From positions 62,001 to 126,000 of the forward strand of contig JBKQHQ010000230.1 of the NCBI GenBank assembly GCA_052148715.1: 64,000 nt of DNA. The letters run 5' to 3'. Shown here piece after piece: positions 8,678-17,893 of the stretch (the stretch's first letter is position 1; the number at the start of each line of letters is the position of its first letter). The translations under genes were made by a program, and so were the position numbers. The stretch is from JBKQHQ01 sp052148715 (GTDB taxonomy: Bacteria > Pseudomonadota > Alphaproteobacteria > Rhizobiales > Xanthobacteraceae). Below the pieces are notes generated by a model that was given only the letters and a program-made list of their open reading frames with translations, ran no database searches and was not told the origin of the DNA.

Positions 8678-9529
8678 TCAATCAGCGAGGCTCGGATAGA
8701 GCACCTGCGCGGTCTCGCCGAAGATCCAGTCGCGCTCGGACGCGCTCGCGAACGAAAACGCCGCCTGCGCTTTCTTCAAAATGCCGGATAGCGGACCGGC
8801 GGTCGCTGGGAAGTTCGAGCCCCAGGCGATGCGCGATGCCCCGAACGCCTTTAGCACCGCGCCGAAGAACGTCTCCGGCGTAGCCTCCCCCCACTCCTTT
8901 GGCGAGACGTTGACTGGCGTCACTTTCAGGAAGGCCTGATCGTAGCGAGCAAGGTCGAAGAACTCCTTGTCGGCCGCGAAGGGCGGACCGTCGACGAGTT
9001 CCGGTCGTGCCAGGTGGTCGAGGATGATGCGCACCTTGGGAAAGCGCTCCATCAGGCCGCGCAGCTGCGGAAATCCTTGCCGCGTCATCTGCATGCAGAC
9101 CGGAATGCCAGCCTCGCCGGCGTATTCCCAGGCCGGGAACGAGCGCGGGTCGTCGAACCAGGTCGCTTGCCCCGGCATGGTGCTGCCGGTTGTGAACAGA
9201 CGCATGCCGGAAAAGCCGCGGCCGATCCAGTAGCGCATCTGGTCGACCGCGTCGGGCGCGAGTACGTCGACCGAAAACACGCCGGTGAATCGCTTGGGAT
9301 AGGCGGCGATCGCCTCGGCCACGTACGAGTTGTCGTGGCCGTAGGCGGTCGAGGCCTGCACGATCGCAGACTTGTTCACGTTGGCCGCATCCATTTCGCG
9401 GATCATCTGCTCGTAGGAGGTGGGCCGCTCGCGCGACCAGGTGCTTTGGGTGCCGCCGAGAGGCGCCGGCGGAAAACGCGCCGTGTCGGTGGAGATGACG
9501 TGCGGATGGATGTCGATGATCGATGCCAT
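8678..9529 (-). CDS. Amidohydrolase-2 family metal-dependent hydrolase
   Basis: A 283-residue cytoplasmic TIM-barrel enzyme of the amidohydrolase-2 group, which hydrolyses or decarboxylates cyclic and aromatic-derived acids. IDIHPHVIS supplies the first metal histidines, ILDHLARPE a later histidine, and IAWGSNFPAT is the C-terminal metal motif. There an Asn stands where most relatives have Asp (GSD). No signal peptide is seen. The start MASIIDIHPH is tight against the first motif, which fixes the N-terminus. It lies downstream of the Bug protein gene on the same strand with 233 bp between, so the pair may act in uptake and ring opening of the same compound class (inference). Confidence 0.88.
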   Translation of the reverse strand: MASIIDIHPHVISTDTARFPPAPLGGTQSTWSRERPTSYEQMIREMDAANVNKSAIVQASTAYGHDNSYVAEAIAAYPKRFTGVFSVDVLAPDAVDQMRYWIGRGFSGMRLFTTGSTMPGQATWFDDPRSFPAWEYAGEAGIPVCMQMTRQGFPQLRGLMERFPKVRIILDHLARPELVDGPPFAADKEFFDLARYDQAFLKVTPVNVSPKEWGEATPETFFGAVLKAFGASRIAWGSNFPATAGPLSGILKKAQAAFSFASASERDWIFGETAQVLYPSLAD

Positions 9530-9762
9530 GGGATGTTGCTTCCGGACGTTTGGCGCTTTTCGGGGGGATCGACGCTCTTGATGCGAACCTCACCCGACTT
9601 CAAGGCACGCGTGCGGCCGTGGTCTTCGATCGCAACGCTCAGCCGCGGTTTTTCCGCGATGTCATGCTCCGTCTTGCGACGGTCCCGACCAGCCTCCCGT
9701 CACGCATCGCGCAAGTCTTATCCCTGCACTCGCGTCATGCCGACCGCGATCGATCGTTTGTC

Positions 9763-10770
9763 CTACAGCTTGGGAATTCCCGCCTTCTCGATGACGTTGC
9801 GCCACTTGGCGATGTCTCGCACCATGCGGTCACGCATTTCCTCCGGTGTGGTGCCTCGCGCATCCATGCCGAGACGGCGCGATTTCTCCTGCACATCCGG
9901 CGCGGCGAGAGCGCGGTTGATTTCGATGTTCAGCACTTTCACCACGTCGGCCGGCGTGCCGAAGCGCGCCGCGAGTCCGTTCCAGCCGGTCACGACGTAT
10001 TGGGGGAAACCGCTCTCCTGCGCAGTCGGAACGTCCTTGAGCAGCGGATCACGAGTCTCTCCAGTCGTGGCGATGATCCGCAGTTTGTCACTGCTGCCCT
10101 CAAACCCGGCATAGTAGTCAAACCCGACGTCGACGTCCCTCCGCAGCAGCGCCGTGACGAGGTCTGGCGTCGTGCGGTAGGGAACGATGGTGAAATCGGC
10201 GGCGGCGATCTGCCGGAACAGATGGGCGGAGAGATTCTGCGTGCTGCCCGGGTTGATGGCTCCAAGATTGAGCTTGCCGGGACTCTCCCGCGCGGCCGCA
10301 ACGACGTCCTTGAGCGAGTGATAGGGAGAGTCACCGGACACGGCGACCAACACGGGAAATGATGCAGCGACCGAGATTGGCGTGAAGTCTCTGCGCACGT
10401 CATAGGGCAGCTTGTTGAACAGGGTCGCAGCAATCGCCTGGCCGTTCCCCATTTCGGCCAGTGTGTAGCCGTCGGCAGGTCCATCCAGCACGCTTTTCAT
10501 GGCGATCATGCCGCCGGCGCCGGGGCGATTCTCGATCACGAATTGCTGCTTGACGTTCTCGCTGAGCTTTTGCGCGACGATCCGCACGGTGAGATCACCG
10601 ATGCCGCCTGCCCCGTAGGCAACGGAGATGCGTACCGGCCTAGTCGGGTAGTCCGTCGCTGATTGCGCCTGGCCGTAGGCGGCCAAGACGAGCTCGACGA
10701 TGACAATGGCCATGATGGCGCCGCCCGCGCGACACCGGTTGAAATTCCTGTCGCGTGATCTGCCGTGCAT
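9763..10770 (-). CDS. Bug-family (TctC-like) periplasmic binding protein
   Basis: Extracytoplasmic receptor of the Bug/TctC family, which binds carboxylates for tripartite tricarboxylate transporters. Typical motifs follow in order: YPTRPVRISVAYGAGGIGD, VIENRPGAGGMIA, GYTLAEM, and the later FGTPADVVKVLN. I start at the ATG at 10770 (335 residues) because AAGG lies 6 nt upstream; a TTG two codons earlier is possible. A signal peptide (MAIVIVELVLAAYGQAQ) follows a basic stretch. No TctA or TctB membrane gene is present, as is common for the many orphan Bug genes of Burkholderiales and Hyphomicrobiales. Confidence 0.9.
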   Translation of the reverse strand: MHGRSRDRNFNRCRAGGAIMAIVIVELVLAAYGQAQSATDYPTRPVRISVAYGAGGIGDLTVRIVAQKLSENVKQQFVIENRPGAGGMIAMKSVLDGPADGYTLAEMGNGQAIAATLFNKLPYDVRRDFTPISVAASFPVLVAVSGDSPYHSLKDVVAAARESPGKLNLGAINPGSTQNLSAHLFRQIAAADFTIVPYRTTPDLVTALLRRDVDVGFDYYAGFEGSSDKLRIIATTGETRDPLLKDVPTAQESGFPQYVVTGWNGLAARFGTPADVVKVLNIEINRALAAPDVQEKSRRLGMDARGTTPEEMRDRMVRDIAKWRNVIEKAGIPKL

Positions 10771-10875
10771 CGTCAACCTTTACAACGCGGGGTGCACAGC
10801 GAGCCCAACGCACCACGTCACAGCTTTACTGACGAGTTAGCCCGCCAACCGCAGGAAACGCCACCCCAATAATGA

Positions 10876-12960
10876 CTATCTCGGCAGAATTGCTGGAGAT
10901 GACCACGGTTGGCCCGGCATGGCGTGCCAGTAGGTTACATTATAGGGGGACTGAATTGCAACGACGTCTGCTTCCCCGTTCGATCGAACCGCGATTGCCG
11001 GCGCAGAAACGACATTCGAGTTTGCGATCGCGACTGAATACCAGGGGCTACTCGACCGAATTTGCCAATAGTAGAACAGCGAGCCCCCAAACCCGTTGGC
11101 GACAACGTCGATTTCTCCCGTTGATCGAACGGCCAGCGAGGGCGGGCTGTTGACCGTTTTCGTGCCGGAAATAGGGTCTGCAGACCACGATGAACCGGGT
11201 GTGGCGCGATAACCGGTCAGCCCCGCATTCAGGTTCACGGCGACAACGTAGGCCTCGCCATTCGAGCGGACGCCAATGGCGGGACCTTGAGACAAGGTGC
11301 CGCCGGGCACGATTGTGGTTGGCCCGTGCCACGGACTTCCCGGAGTAGCGAAGAAGTACAACAGGTCGTTATTTGGTGACAGGGTGACAACGTCAGCCTC
11401 ACCGTTCGACCTTACTACGATGCTGTTATTGGTGAGCCCCGGCGTCGTTTTGGAACCGGCGATGGTGGAAGAGTTAAATTTAGCGGCACCAGCGAATTGA
11501 AAGTAATACATCACTTCGCCGTTGGGGCCGGCGGTCACGATGTCAACTTCATCGTTTGCACGAACGGCGATTGCGGCACTCCGCGTCGGGGGCGAACCGG
11601 GAATGGTCATCGTTCCGGGGCCATCTATCTGCTCCATGCTCCAGGACGAGCCAGGAGTCGCGTGATAATAGATGAGGTTGTTATTGGCATCTCGATCGAC
11701 GACAAGCGCTTCGCCAGTGGAGCGCACCGCTATGGACGGACAGGACCAAGCAGACGTCGCTCCTGGGCCCGCGATACGGTCGTGATACCAAGCGTAACCG
11801 GGCATCGCATGCCAGTAGTCGATCGCGCCGACATCCGGCGATCCAACAGGCGGCTTTGCAATCACATTGGCTTCGCCGGTTGCCCGAACGGTAACGGCCA
11901 CACACCCCCGAGTTGGTGCCGTTGCAGGCGAAGGCGTCGCTTCGAATATCCCCACCGCCGGTTGCGCGGGTGGCGGCGGGGCAGCCGGTCGAACGGGGCT
12001 GACCGCAGCCTGCTTCTTTTTCAGCTCATCCAACCGCTCGCGCGCGAGCACCGCATAGAAATCGTCCCCAAAGCGTTTAACGAATTCTTCCAGCACGTTA
12101 ATGCTGGTGGTGTTCTGGACCATGACCCAGGCCCGCTCCGCCTCGCTCGGGCCCGGCGGCGTTGCGGGAGGGGCGGCGCCGGGCACGATAATTTGCGCTT
12201 GGCCGCGGAAATAGAATTCGCCGATAAGCGACACTGAGAGCTCGGGAAGCTGGGCGTGCTTCGATGTCTCGTACACTTCAGCGCTGATCCGGCGGAAAAC
12301 TGTGCCGATCTCGTCCGGCGCGTCGATGTACTTCAGGAACGCCGACGTATAGGGGCTGTTGTGGTCGGTCCCATCGGCCGCGGTGCGGCCCGCTTGCGTT
12401 GCATAGGCCACGATCATGCCCTGCGGCGCATCAATTCGAGCGAGCCCGCGTTCGAGCGACGCGCCGCGGCTCGAGCCGATCGAACGCTTCAAATCCTCCG
12501 CCAACGGGTTGTCGCGGCACGAATCGAGCACCAGGATTCGCACACTTCTAGCGTTCTGCAGATCGGCCGCGATTTCATCGACCCGTGTCAAACGACGTAG
12601 GTCGGAGTCGTCGGTAAGCTTGGCGTCGATCGGCAAGAGATAGTTGACGCCTCCGAATTGGAGGGCGTGGCCGCTGTAATAGAACATGGCGACATCGGCA
12701 TCGCGCACGGCGCGGGCGAAGCGGATCACGGTGTCCTGCATGCCCAGCTGGTCGAGATCGAGCCCGACAATCACTTCAAAGCCATTGCGCTTGAGGGCGC
12801 CGGCCACATCGTTGGCGTCATTCCTCGGGTTGGCCAGTGCGGGCGCGCTTCGATAGGCCGCGTTTCCGATGACGAGCGCGACGCGCTTTTCGGCGTGGCT
12901 AGGCAATGAGGCGACACTGACCAACAGCACCGCCAGCGCGAACACCGCAAAAACGCGCAT
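10876..12960 (-). CDS. Secreted caspase-like (peptidase C14) protein with seven C-terminal repeats
   Basis: A 694-residue protein in four parts. Residues 1-23 are a signal peptide. Residues 24-250 form a caspase-like peptidase domain with the catalytic pair His98 (YYSGHALQF) and Cys148 (VLDSCRDNP). Residues 275-320 form a helical linker (VLEEFVKRFGDD) that is also present in the caspase at 49598-51106. Residues 353-694 are seven repeats of about 48 residues, each with a core like IAVRSNGEADVV then YWHATPGSSW. Seven such beta-rich units suggest a seven-bladed propeller for ligand or surface binding (inference). The ATG at 12960 has GGGAGGG upstream. Signal peptide and domain type point to a periplasmic or extracellular role. 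No obvious partner gene is adjacent. Confidence 0.9.
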   Translation of the reverse strand: MRVFAVFALAVLLVSVASLPSHAEKRVALVIGNAAYRSAPALANPRNDANDVAGALKRNGFEVIVGLDLDQLGMQDTVIRFARAVRDADVAMFYYSGHALQFGGVNYLLPIDAKLTDDSDLRRLTRVDEIAADLQNARSVRILVLDSCRDNPLAEDLKRSIGSSRGASLERGLARIDAPQGMIVAYATQAGRTAADGTDHNSPYTSAFLKYIDAPDEIGTVFRRISAEVYETSKHAQLPELSVSLIGEFYFRGQAQIIVPGAAPPATPPGPSEAERAWVMVQNTTSINVLEEFVKRFGDDFYAVLARERLDELKKKQAAVSPVRPAAPPPPAQPAVGIFEATPSPATAPTRGCVAVTVRATGEANVIAKPPVGSPDVGAIDYWHAMPGYAWYHDRIAGPGATSAWSCPSIAVRSTGEALVVDRDANNNLIYYHATPGSSWSMEQIDGPGTMTIPGSPPTRSAAIAVRANDEVDIVTAGPNGEVMYYFQFAGAAKFNSSTIAGSKTTPGLTNNSIVVRSNGEADVVTLSPNNDLLYFFATPGSPWHGPTTIVPGGTLSQGPAIGVRSNGEAYVVAVNLNAGLTGYRATPGSSWSADPISGTKTVNSPPSLAVRSTGEIDVVANGFGGSLFYYWQIRSSSPWYSVAIANSNVVSAPAIAVRSNGEADVVAIQSPYNVTYWHAMPGQPWSSPAILPR

Positions 12961-13272
12961 GGATGGCCCTCCCGCGTATTCGAAGGTCATAACGGTGCCA
13001 CAACCAAAGGGGACCCGAAAGACCTTCCGCCATCAAATGGATTGGAAGCCTTGCCGTTACCTGGCTCTACCGCGGACCCGCTGCCGCTCGATACCGCTGC
13101 TCGACCTCGACCGCCGGAAGCAAAACAAGCGGATCGGCCTGAGGCGCTTCCAGCAAACCCGCGCGATCGGCGAGCGGCATCACTTCCGCCTTGTCAATCT
13201 AATAGGCAGCCCGCAGCACTCCGTACACTTCGATACCCGCGCCGGCGCTGCTCCCGCGGTCGGCTGGCGTCG

Positions 13273-14511
13273 TCAGGCTCGCGGAATCGGGAACACCGGC
13301 TTCGCCGATGCGAATGCGGCCGGAAAAATCACCTGAATGTCGTTGCCGAGCACCTGGGTGTTGACCGGCGCGGCGCCCTGGTTCTGCCCGTTGACGAACT
13401 TGGTCGGGCCATACGGCATGACATGGCCGGTGAAGGTCGAGCTCTCGAGCGCGGCGATGATTTTTCCGCGGTCGGCGCTCGCGGCGCGTTCGATCGCGTC
13501 GGCCAGCAGCAGGACGCACGAGTAGTTCATGAAAACCTCGTAGGTATAGAATTGGTTCGCATCCTCCACCTTCTTTTTCAGCGCCAGCGCCTTCGGATTC
13601 TTCGGATCGAACCAGTGATTGCAATCCATGATGTATTGCGCCGCCTCGGGGAATTCCTTGACGAACTTGTAGGACGAGGCCGCGCCGCCGAGCACCGAAT
13701 AGATTCCCTTCGGCTGCAGACGCTGCTGCTGCATCGTGCGCGCGAGCAAAACGTATTCGTTGTAGTAGTTTGCCGGAATGACGAGATCCGGGTTCTGCGC
13801 CTTGATCTTGAGCGCGACGTTGTTGAAGTCGCGCGTCGGGGTCGGATGCGCAATGGTTTCAAGGATCTCGAAGCCGCGCTCGGGGAGCTGTGCATTCAGG
13901 AGCTTGGCCAGCCCGGAGCCGAATGCCGAGTCTTCATGCACGATCATCACCGTCTTCGCCGGCTTGCCGGCCTGGTCGTTGAGGGTGACGAGATTGTCGA
14001 GCGCCGTCTTGGCGATCACGCCGAAGCCGGGCCCGAACCGAAAGGTGTTCTTGAGGCCGCGCGTGACGATGGCGTCGGTAACGCCCACGTCCACGATATA
14101 GGGCAGGTCGTAACGCGCGGCGGTCTGGCTTGCCGCAAGGCAGATCGAGCTGGCGTAGCCGCCGACGATGGCGGCGACCTCCGCCGCGTTCATCTTCTCG
14201 ACCTCGGCGTTGGCGCCGTCCGGGGTCGATTGCGCATCGCCCAGCGTCGCTTCGATCTTGGCGCCGCCCAGTGCCCTGATCCCCCCGGCCGCATTGAGCT
14301 CCTCGATCGCGAGCAACGCGCCGATCCGTCCCTGCTGGCCGGAATACGAAAGCGCCCCGGAGACCGGATGCAGCACGCCGAGCTTCACCGCCGCGCCTTG
14401 CGCACGCAGCACGGCTGGTGCCTGCAGAAGTCCGGTCGCCGTCGCGGCGGCGCCCAGCGCCGTGGTCTGCAGAAAACGGCGGCGGCTTACGGAAGCGCAG
14501 TGGCGAGGCAT
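13273..14511 (-). CDS. ABC transporter substrate-binding protein, LivK/Peripla_BP_6 type
   Basis: A 412-residue type-I periplasmic binding protein of the branched-chain amino acid family; many relatives bind aromatic acids, amides or urea. It has a Tat-type leader (SVSRRRFLQTTALGAAA). The mature start is VKLGVLHPVSGALSYSGQQG, with AIEELNAAGGIRALGG and IVHEDSAFGSGLAKLL as family blocks. No permease or ATPase is adjacent. It is transcribed divergently from the LeuC/LeuD-type genes across a 98-bp gap, so they may be co-regulated. The ligand is unknown; a dicarboxylate related to the dehydratase substrate is a guess. Confidence 0.9.
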   Translation of the reverse strand: MPRHCASVSRRRFLQTTALGAAATATGLLQAPAVLRAQGAAVKLGVLHPVSGALSYSGQQGRIGALLAIEELNAAGGIRALGGAKIEATLGDAQSTPDGANAEVEKMNAAEVAAIVGGYASSICLAASQTAARYDLPYIVDVGVTDAIVTRGLKNTFRFGPGFGVIAKTALDNLVTLNDQAGKPAKTVMIVHEDSAFGSGLAKLLNAQLPERGFEILETIAHPTPTRDFNNVALKIKAQNPDLVIPANYYNEYVLLARTMQQQRLQPKGIYSVLGGAASSYKFVKEFPEAAQYIMDCNHWFDPKNPKALALKKKVEDANQFYTYEVFMNYSCVLLLADAIERAASADRGKIIAALESSTFTGHVMPYGPTKFVNGQNQGAAPVNTQVLGNDIQVIFPAAFASAKPVFPIPRA

Positions 14512-14609
14512 TCGGACCCTCCTTGTTCGCCGGCGTCCTAGAGTAACATTGGTCGGTGGGGCCTTCTATATTATTCTATTCCGGCATCACGCGGCGGCGT
14601 TACCTGGAC

Positions 14610-16022
14610 ATGGACGAACCGCAAACCCTGTTCGACAAGCTCTGGGCCGCCCATGAGATCGTGCGCCGCGATGATGGCGAGGCGCTTCTGTGGGTCGACC
14701 GCCATTACGTGCATGAAGGCTCCTTCCATGCCTTCGGTCGGCTGGCCGAGCGGGGCGCGCCGGTGGCCGAGCCCGGTCTCACCTTCGCCGTCGCCGACCA
14801 TTACGTGCCGACGCGCGGTTCCCGCCGCAGCATCGCGAACCCTGAGATCGCGCGCATGGTTCGCCAGCTCGAAGAGAATACGGCGAAGCACCACGTCGAA
14901 TTGTTCGGTCTCGACGATCCGCGCCAAGGCATCGTGCACGTGGTCGGCCCGGAGCAGGGCCTGACCCTGCCGGGCCTGCTGATTGTCTGCGGCGACAGCC
15001 ACACCTCGACCCACGGCGCGCTTGCCGCCTATGCGTTCGGCATCGGCGCTTCCGAAGTCGCGCATGTGCTGATGACGCAGACGATCTGGCAGCGCAAGCC
15101 GAAGCGCATGCGCGTCACGGTCGATGGCCGCCTCGGCGCGGGCATCGCGGCCAAGGACATCGCGCTTGCCGTCATTGCTCGCATCGGCGCCGACGGCGCA
15201 ACCGGCCATGCCATCGAATTTGCAGGGTCTGCGGTCCGCAACCTCTCTGTCGAGGGCCGGCTGACGCTCTGCAACATGTCGATCGAAGCCGGCGGCCGCT
15301 GCGGAATGGTCGCGCCCGACGAAACGACCTTCGCCTACCTCAGGGGCCGGCCTTACGCGCCCGAGGGGGCGCTATTCGAGCGCGCGCTCGAGGCGTGGTC
15401 GGCGCTGAGGACGGACGCCGGCGCCTCGTTCGACCGCGAGGTCAGCCTTGACGCCGCCGACATCGCGCCGATCGTCACTTGGGGCACCAGTCCCGAGGAC
15501 GCGCTGCCGATCGACGCCAGCGTGCCCGATCCGGCGCGGGAGCCCGACGCGGCCCGGGCCAAGTATCTGCGCGAAGCACTCGATTACATGGGGATCGCGC
15601 CAGGCAAAAAGCTCACCGACATCGCGGTCGACCGCGTGTTCATCGGCTCGTGCACCAACGCGCGCATCGAGGATCTAAGGGCGGCGGCGGCCGTGCTCGC
15701 GGGTCGAACGAGCAAGGTCCCCGGTCTGGTCTCCGCCGGCTCCTCCCTGATCAAGCGCCGGGCGGAAGAGGAGGGGCTCGACCGCATTTTTCGCGACGCC
15801 GGTCTCGAATGGGGTGAATCCGGGTGCTCGATGTGCGTCGGCATCAACGGCGACCTGGTGGCGCCGGGCGAGCGTTGCGCCTCGACCACCAACCGCAACT
15901 TCCGCGGCCGGCAGGGCCAAGGCGCCCGCACGCATCTGATGTCGCCCGCCATGGTCGCCGCCGCCGCGGTCACCGGCCATCTCACCGACGTACGGCCGCT
16001 CCTGGCCGGCGGGAAAGTCTGA
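14610..16022 (+). CDS. Aconitase-family dehydratase large subunit, LeuC type
   Basis: A 470-residue large subunit of an isopropylmalate-isomerase-type [4Fe-4S] hydro-lyase. The cluster cysteines are visible: Cys348 in IGSCTNAR and Cys406/Cys409 in SGCSMCVG, matching E. coli LeuC spacing. The N-terminal TLFDKLWAAHEI and VCGDSHTSTHGALAAYAFG are strong LeuC signatures. It works with the LeuD-type subunit 12 bp downstream. No leuA or leuB is nearby and the neighbours are catabolic, so this may be a paralogue acting on another malate-type acid (citramalate, dimethylmalate or homoaconitate) and not the leucine enzyme. I chose the ATG at 14610; the RBS is weak and a start at 14556 is possible. Confidence 0.88.
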   Translation: MDEPQTLFDKLWAAHEIVRRDDGEALLWVDRHYVHEGSFHAFGRLAERGAPVAEPGLTFAVADHYVPTRGSRRSIANPEIARMVRQLEENTAKHHVELFGLDDPRQGIVHVVGPEQGLTLPGLLIVCGDSHTSTHGALAAYAFGIGASEVAHVLMTQTIWQRKPKRMRVTVDGRLGAGIAAKDIALAVIARIGADGATGHAIEFAGSAVRNLSVEGRLTLCNMSIEAGGRCGMVAPDETTFAYLRGRPYAPEGALFERALEAWSALRTDAGASFDREVSLDAADIAPIVTWGTSPEDALPIDASVPDPAREPDAARAKYLREALDYMGIAPGKKLTDIAVDRVFIGSCTNARIEDLRAAAAVLAGRTSKVPGLVSAGSSLIKRRAEEEGLDRIFRDAGLEWGESGCSMCVGINGDLVAPGERCASTTNRNFRGRQGQGARTHLMSPAMVAAAAVTGHLTDVRPLLAGGKV

Positions 16023-16034
16023 GCGAAGGCGCGC

Positions 16035-16652
16035 ATGGAAAAATTCACCCAACTGACCGCGACGGCCTGTCCGCTCGACGTCACCAATCTGAATACCGAT
16101 CAGCTCTTGCCGGCGCGCTATCTGAAGTGGCCGCGGTCGGCCGGGCTCGGCAAGGTGTTGCTGCAGGATCTGCGCTTCGATGCCGACGGCCGCGAGCGGC
16201 AAAATTTTCCGCTCAATCAGCCGGCGTGGCGGGACGCTCAGATCATCGTCAGCGGGCGCAATTTCGGTTGCGGCTCCTCGCGCGAAGCCGCCGTCTATGC
16301 GCTCTACGATTACGGCATCCGCTGCGTGATCGCGCCGTCCTTCGGCGACATTTTTTCCGGCAATGCGGTGCAGAACGGCCTGCTCACGGCGAGCGTCGCC
16401 GACGACGAGGCGGCGGAGATCATGGCTGCGCTGGTGCGCAGCCCGGAGCTGCCGGTCACCGTCGATCTGGAGGAGCAGACTATTCTGTGCAATCGCGCCT
16501 ACAAATTTTTGATCGATCCGGTCCGCCGCATGCGGCTCTTGCAGGGCTGGGACGATATCGCGCTCACGGAAAGCTTTCGCGAGCAAATTTCCGCGTTCAA
16601 GACGGTCGATCGGACGCGTCGACCCTGGGCGTTCCCACGTGCCCACTCGTGA
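16035..16652 (+). CDS. Aconitase-family dehydratase small subunit, LeuD type
   Basis: A 205-residue swivel-domain subunit that completes the dehydratase active site with the upstream LeuC-type protein. The LeuD landmarks NLNTDQLLPARYLK, GRNFGCGSSRE and VIAPSFGDIF are clear. After GCGSSRE the usual LeuD motif reads HAPWAL, whereas here it is AAVYAL. The loop after DIF (SGNAVQNGLL) also differs from the usual YNN-type sequence. These changes near the substrate pocket support a specificity other than isopropylmalate, which is inference. It lies 12 bp after the large-subunit gene, so the two are surely co-transcribed. It is convergent with the repeat protein that follows. Confidence 0.88.
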   Translation: MEKFTQLTATACPLDVTNLNTDQLLPARYLKWPRSAGLGKVLLQDLRFDADGRERQNFPLNQPAWRDAQIIVSGRNFGCGSSREAAVYALYDYGIRCVIAPSFGDIFSGNAVQNGLLTASVADDEAAEIMAALVRSPELPVTVDLEEQTILCNRAYKFLIDPVRRMRLLQGWDDIALTESFREQISAFKTVDRTRRPWAFPRAHS

Positions 16653-16728
16653 GCCACGACCGCGCGCCACAGGTCACTGATTAAGAATGAATTTGCTATC
16701 GGTCGCCGGAGGCGGAGAAATTCCCTGG

Positions 16729-17817
16729 TCACCGCCCGGGCGGCATCGTCTCGGTCCAAAGCTTGTGGTCGTTGCCGACCAGGTAGACGTGCCACGGGTC
16801 CGTGGCGTGGAATGCAGCCCGGCCGGACGCGACCAACACATCGCGGTCGACCAGTACGGCCTGGTCGCGGCCGTCGAGCTCGTGCCACAGCCTGCCGTCC
16901 TTGCCGAGCACATAGGCGAGGCGCATGTCCATCCCCTGGAACGCCGCGACCGACGTGTCCACCAGCTCGGCCTTGCCGTTTGCGCCCTGGCGCCACAGCG
17001 AGGCGTCGGGAGTCTGGACATAGGTGGTGTCGCCGTCCGGGATGTACTGGAACGCCACAGTCTGCTTGGCGACGAGCGTCCGCGATTGTGCGGTGTCGAC
17101 CTCGCGCCATAGCTGCTGGTCGGCGGCTAGGACGTAGACGACGCCGGCATCGACGGCCTGGAAGGCCGTGACCGCACGGTCGACCTCCGTGCGCTTGCCG
17201 GCATCGCCCAGCTCGCGCCGCAAAGTGCCGTCGGTGCCGAGCACGTAGATCAAGCCGACATTGATCGCCTGGAAGCTTGCGACCGCCTGATCGATCTCAG
17301 CTCGGTCGCCGCCGTCGATGTTGGCGCGCCACAGCTTGCCGTTGGTGCCTTGCACGAACAGATGCCCGTCGGCCACCTGGAACGCGGCGACGTCGTGATC
17401 GACCAAGCGGGCGTCCTTGGTGCCGATCGTCGCGCGCCACAGCTTGCCGTCCGTGGCGACGACGTAGAGCAGGTTGTTTTCGCTCGCCTGGAAGAGGTTC
17501 ACCCCGTCGGCCAAAGAACGGCGGCTGTTGCGCCCGTAGCCGACAGGCGGGGCAGCGTTCGGGCGGTCAGTCGGCTCCGCCGCGATGTTATTGTCGCGGC
17601 GGATTTCGCCGATCGGGTCCTGCGTCAGGCACCGGCGGAACGCCGCCAGGCCTCCGGGGTCGGTGAGATCGCCGCTCAGCTGGGCACACAAGAGCCGCAA
17701 CTGTTTGGTGCGGGCATCATCCTCGGTGGACGCGGGCACCGCGATCGAAATGACGGCGATCGCGATCAAGGCCGAGCCGGCCGACGGCGACGCGGCGGCG
17801 CGCGAAAGACAGGACAT
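16729..17817 (-). CDS. Secreted tectonin-like repeat protein, seven repeats
   Basis: A 362-residue protein of no recognised enzyme family. A signal-like hydrophobic stretch (residues 14-30) is followed by a short helical segment with cysteines at 44 and 63, then repeats from about residue 107 to the end. Phe-Gln/His marks the start of each repeat at residues 109, 146, 182, 219, 256, 293 and 336, a spacing of 36-37 residues except for the sixth. Each repeat reads roughly AFQ-x-VYVLG-DG-LWRE-x-VD. This resembles tectonin or beta-propeller blades that bind sugars or surfaces. The regular spacing and the count are direct observations; the fold is inference. It is convergent with leuD and may follow the esterase gene, whose stop lies 77 bp upstream of this start. 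Confidence 0.8.
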   Translation of the reverse strand: MSCLSRAAASPSAGSALIAIAVISIAVPASTEDDARTKQLRLLCAQLSGDLTDPGGLAAFRRCLTQDPIGEIRRDNNIAAEPTDRPNAAPPVGYGRNSRRSLADGVNLFQASENNLLYVVATDGKLWRATIGTKDARLVDHDVAAFQVADGHLFVQGTNGKLWRANIDGGDRAEIDQAVASFQAINVGLIYVLGTDGTLRRELGDAGKRTEVDRAVTAFQAVDAGVVYVLAADQQLWREVDTAQSRTLVAKQTVAFQYIPDGDTTYVQTPDASLWRQGANGKAELVDTSVAAFQGMDMRLAYVLGKDGRLWHELDGRDQAVLVDRDVLVASGRAAFHATDPWHVYLVGNDHKLWTETMPPGR

Positions 17818-17893
17818 GGCGCAGCCTATTGACGAAGGAGCCGGTGCGCAAGCAGTGTCGGATCAATTCGCGGCACCTTGCTGGGCGCCCGGC

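Noticed and set aside
7173..10770. Operon of esterase, amidohydrolase and Bug gene
   Set aside because: All three are on the same strand, but gaps of about 300 and 230 bp make a single transcript uncertain, so I only note a possible functional link.
13042..14541. Rightward open frame of 499 codons opposite the LivK-type gene at 13273
   Set aside because: Arginine-rich shadow of a well-supported gene; no signal, domain or start context.
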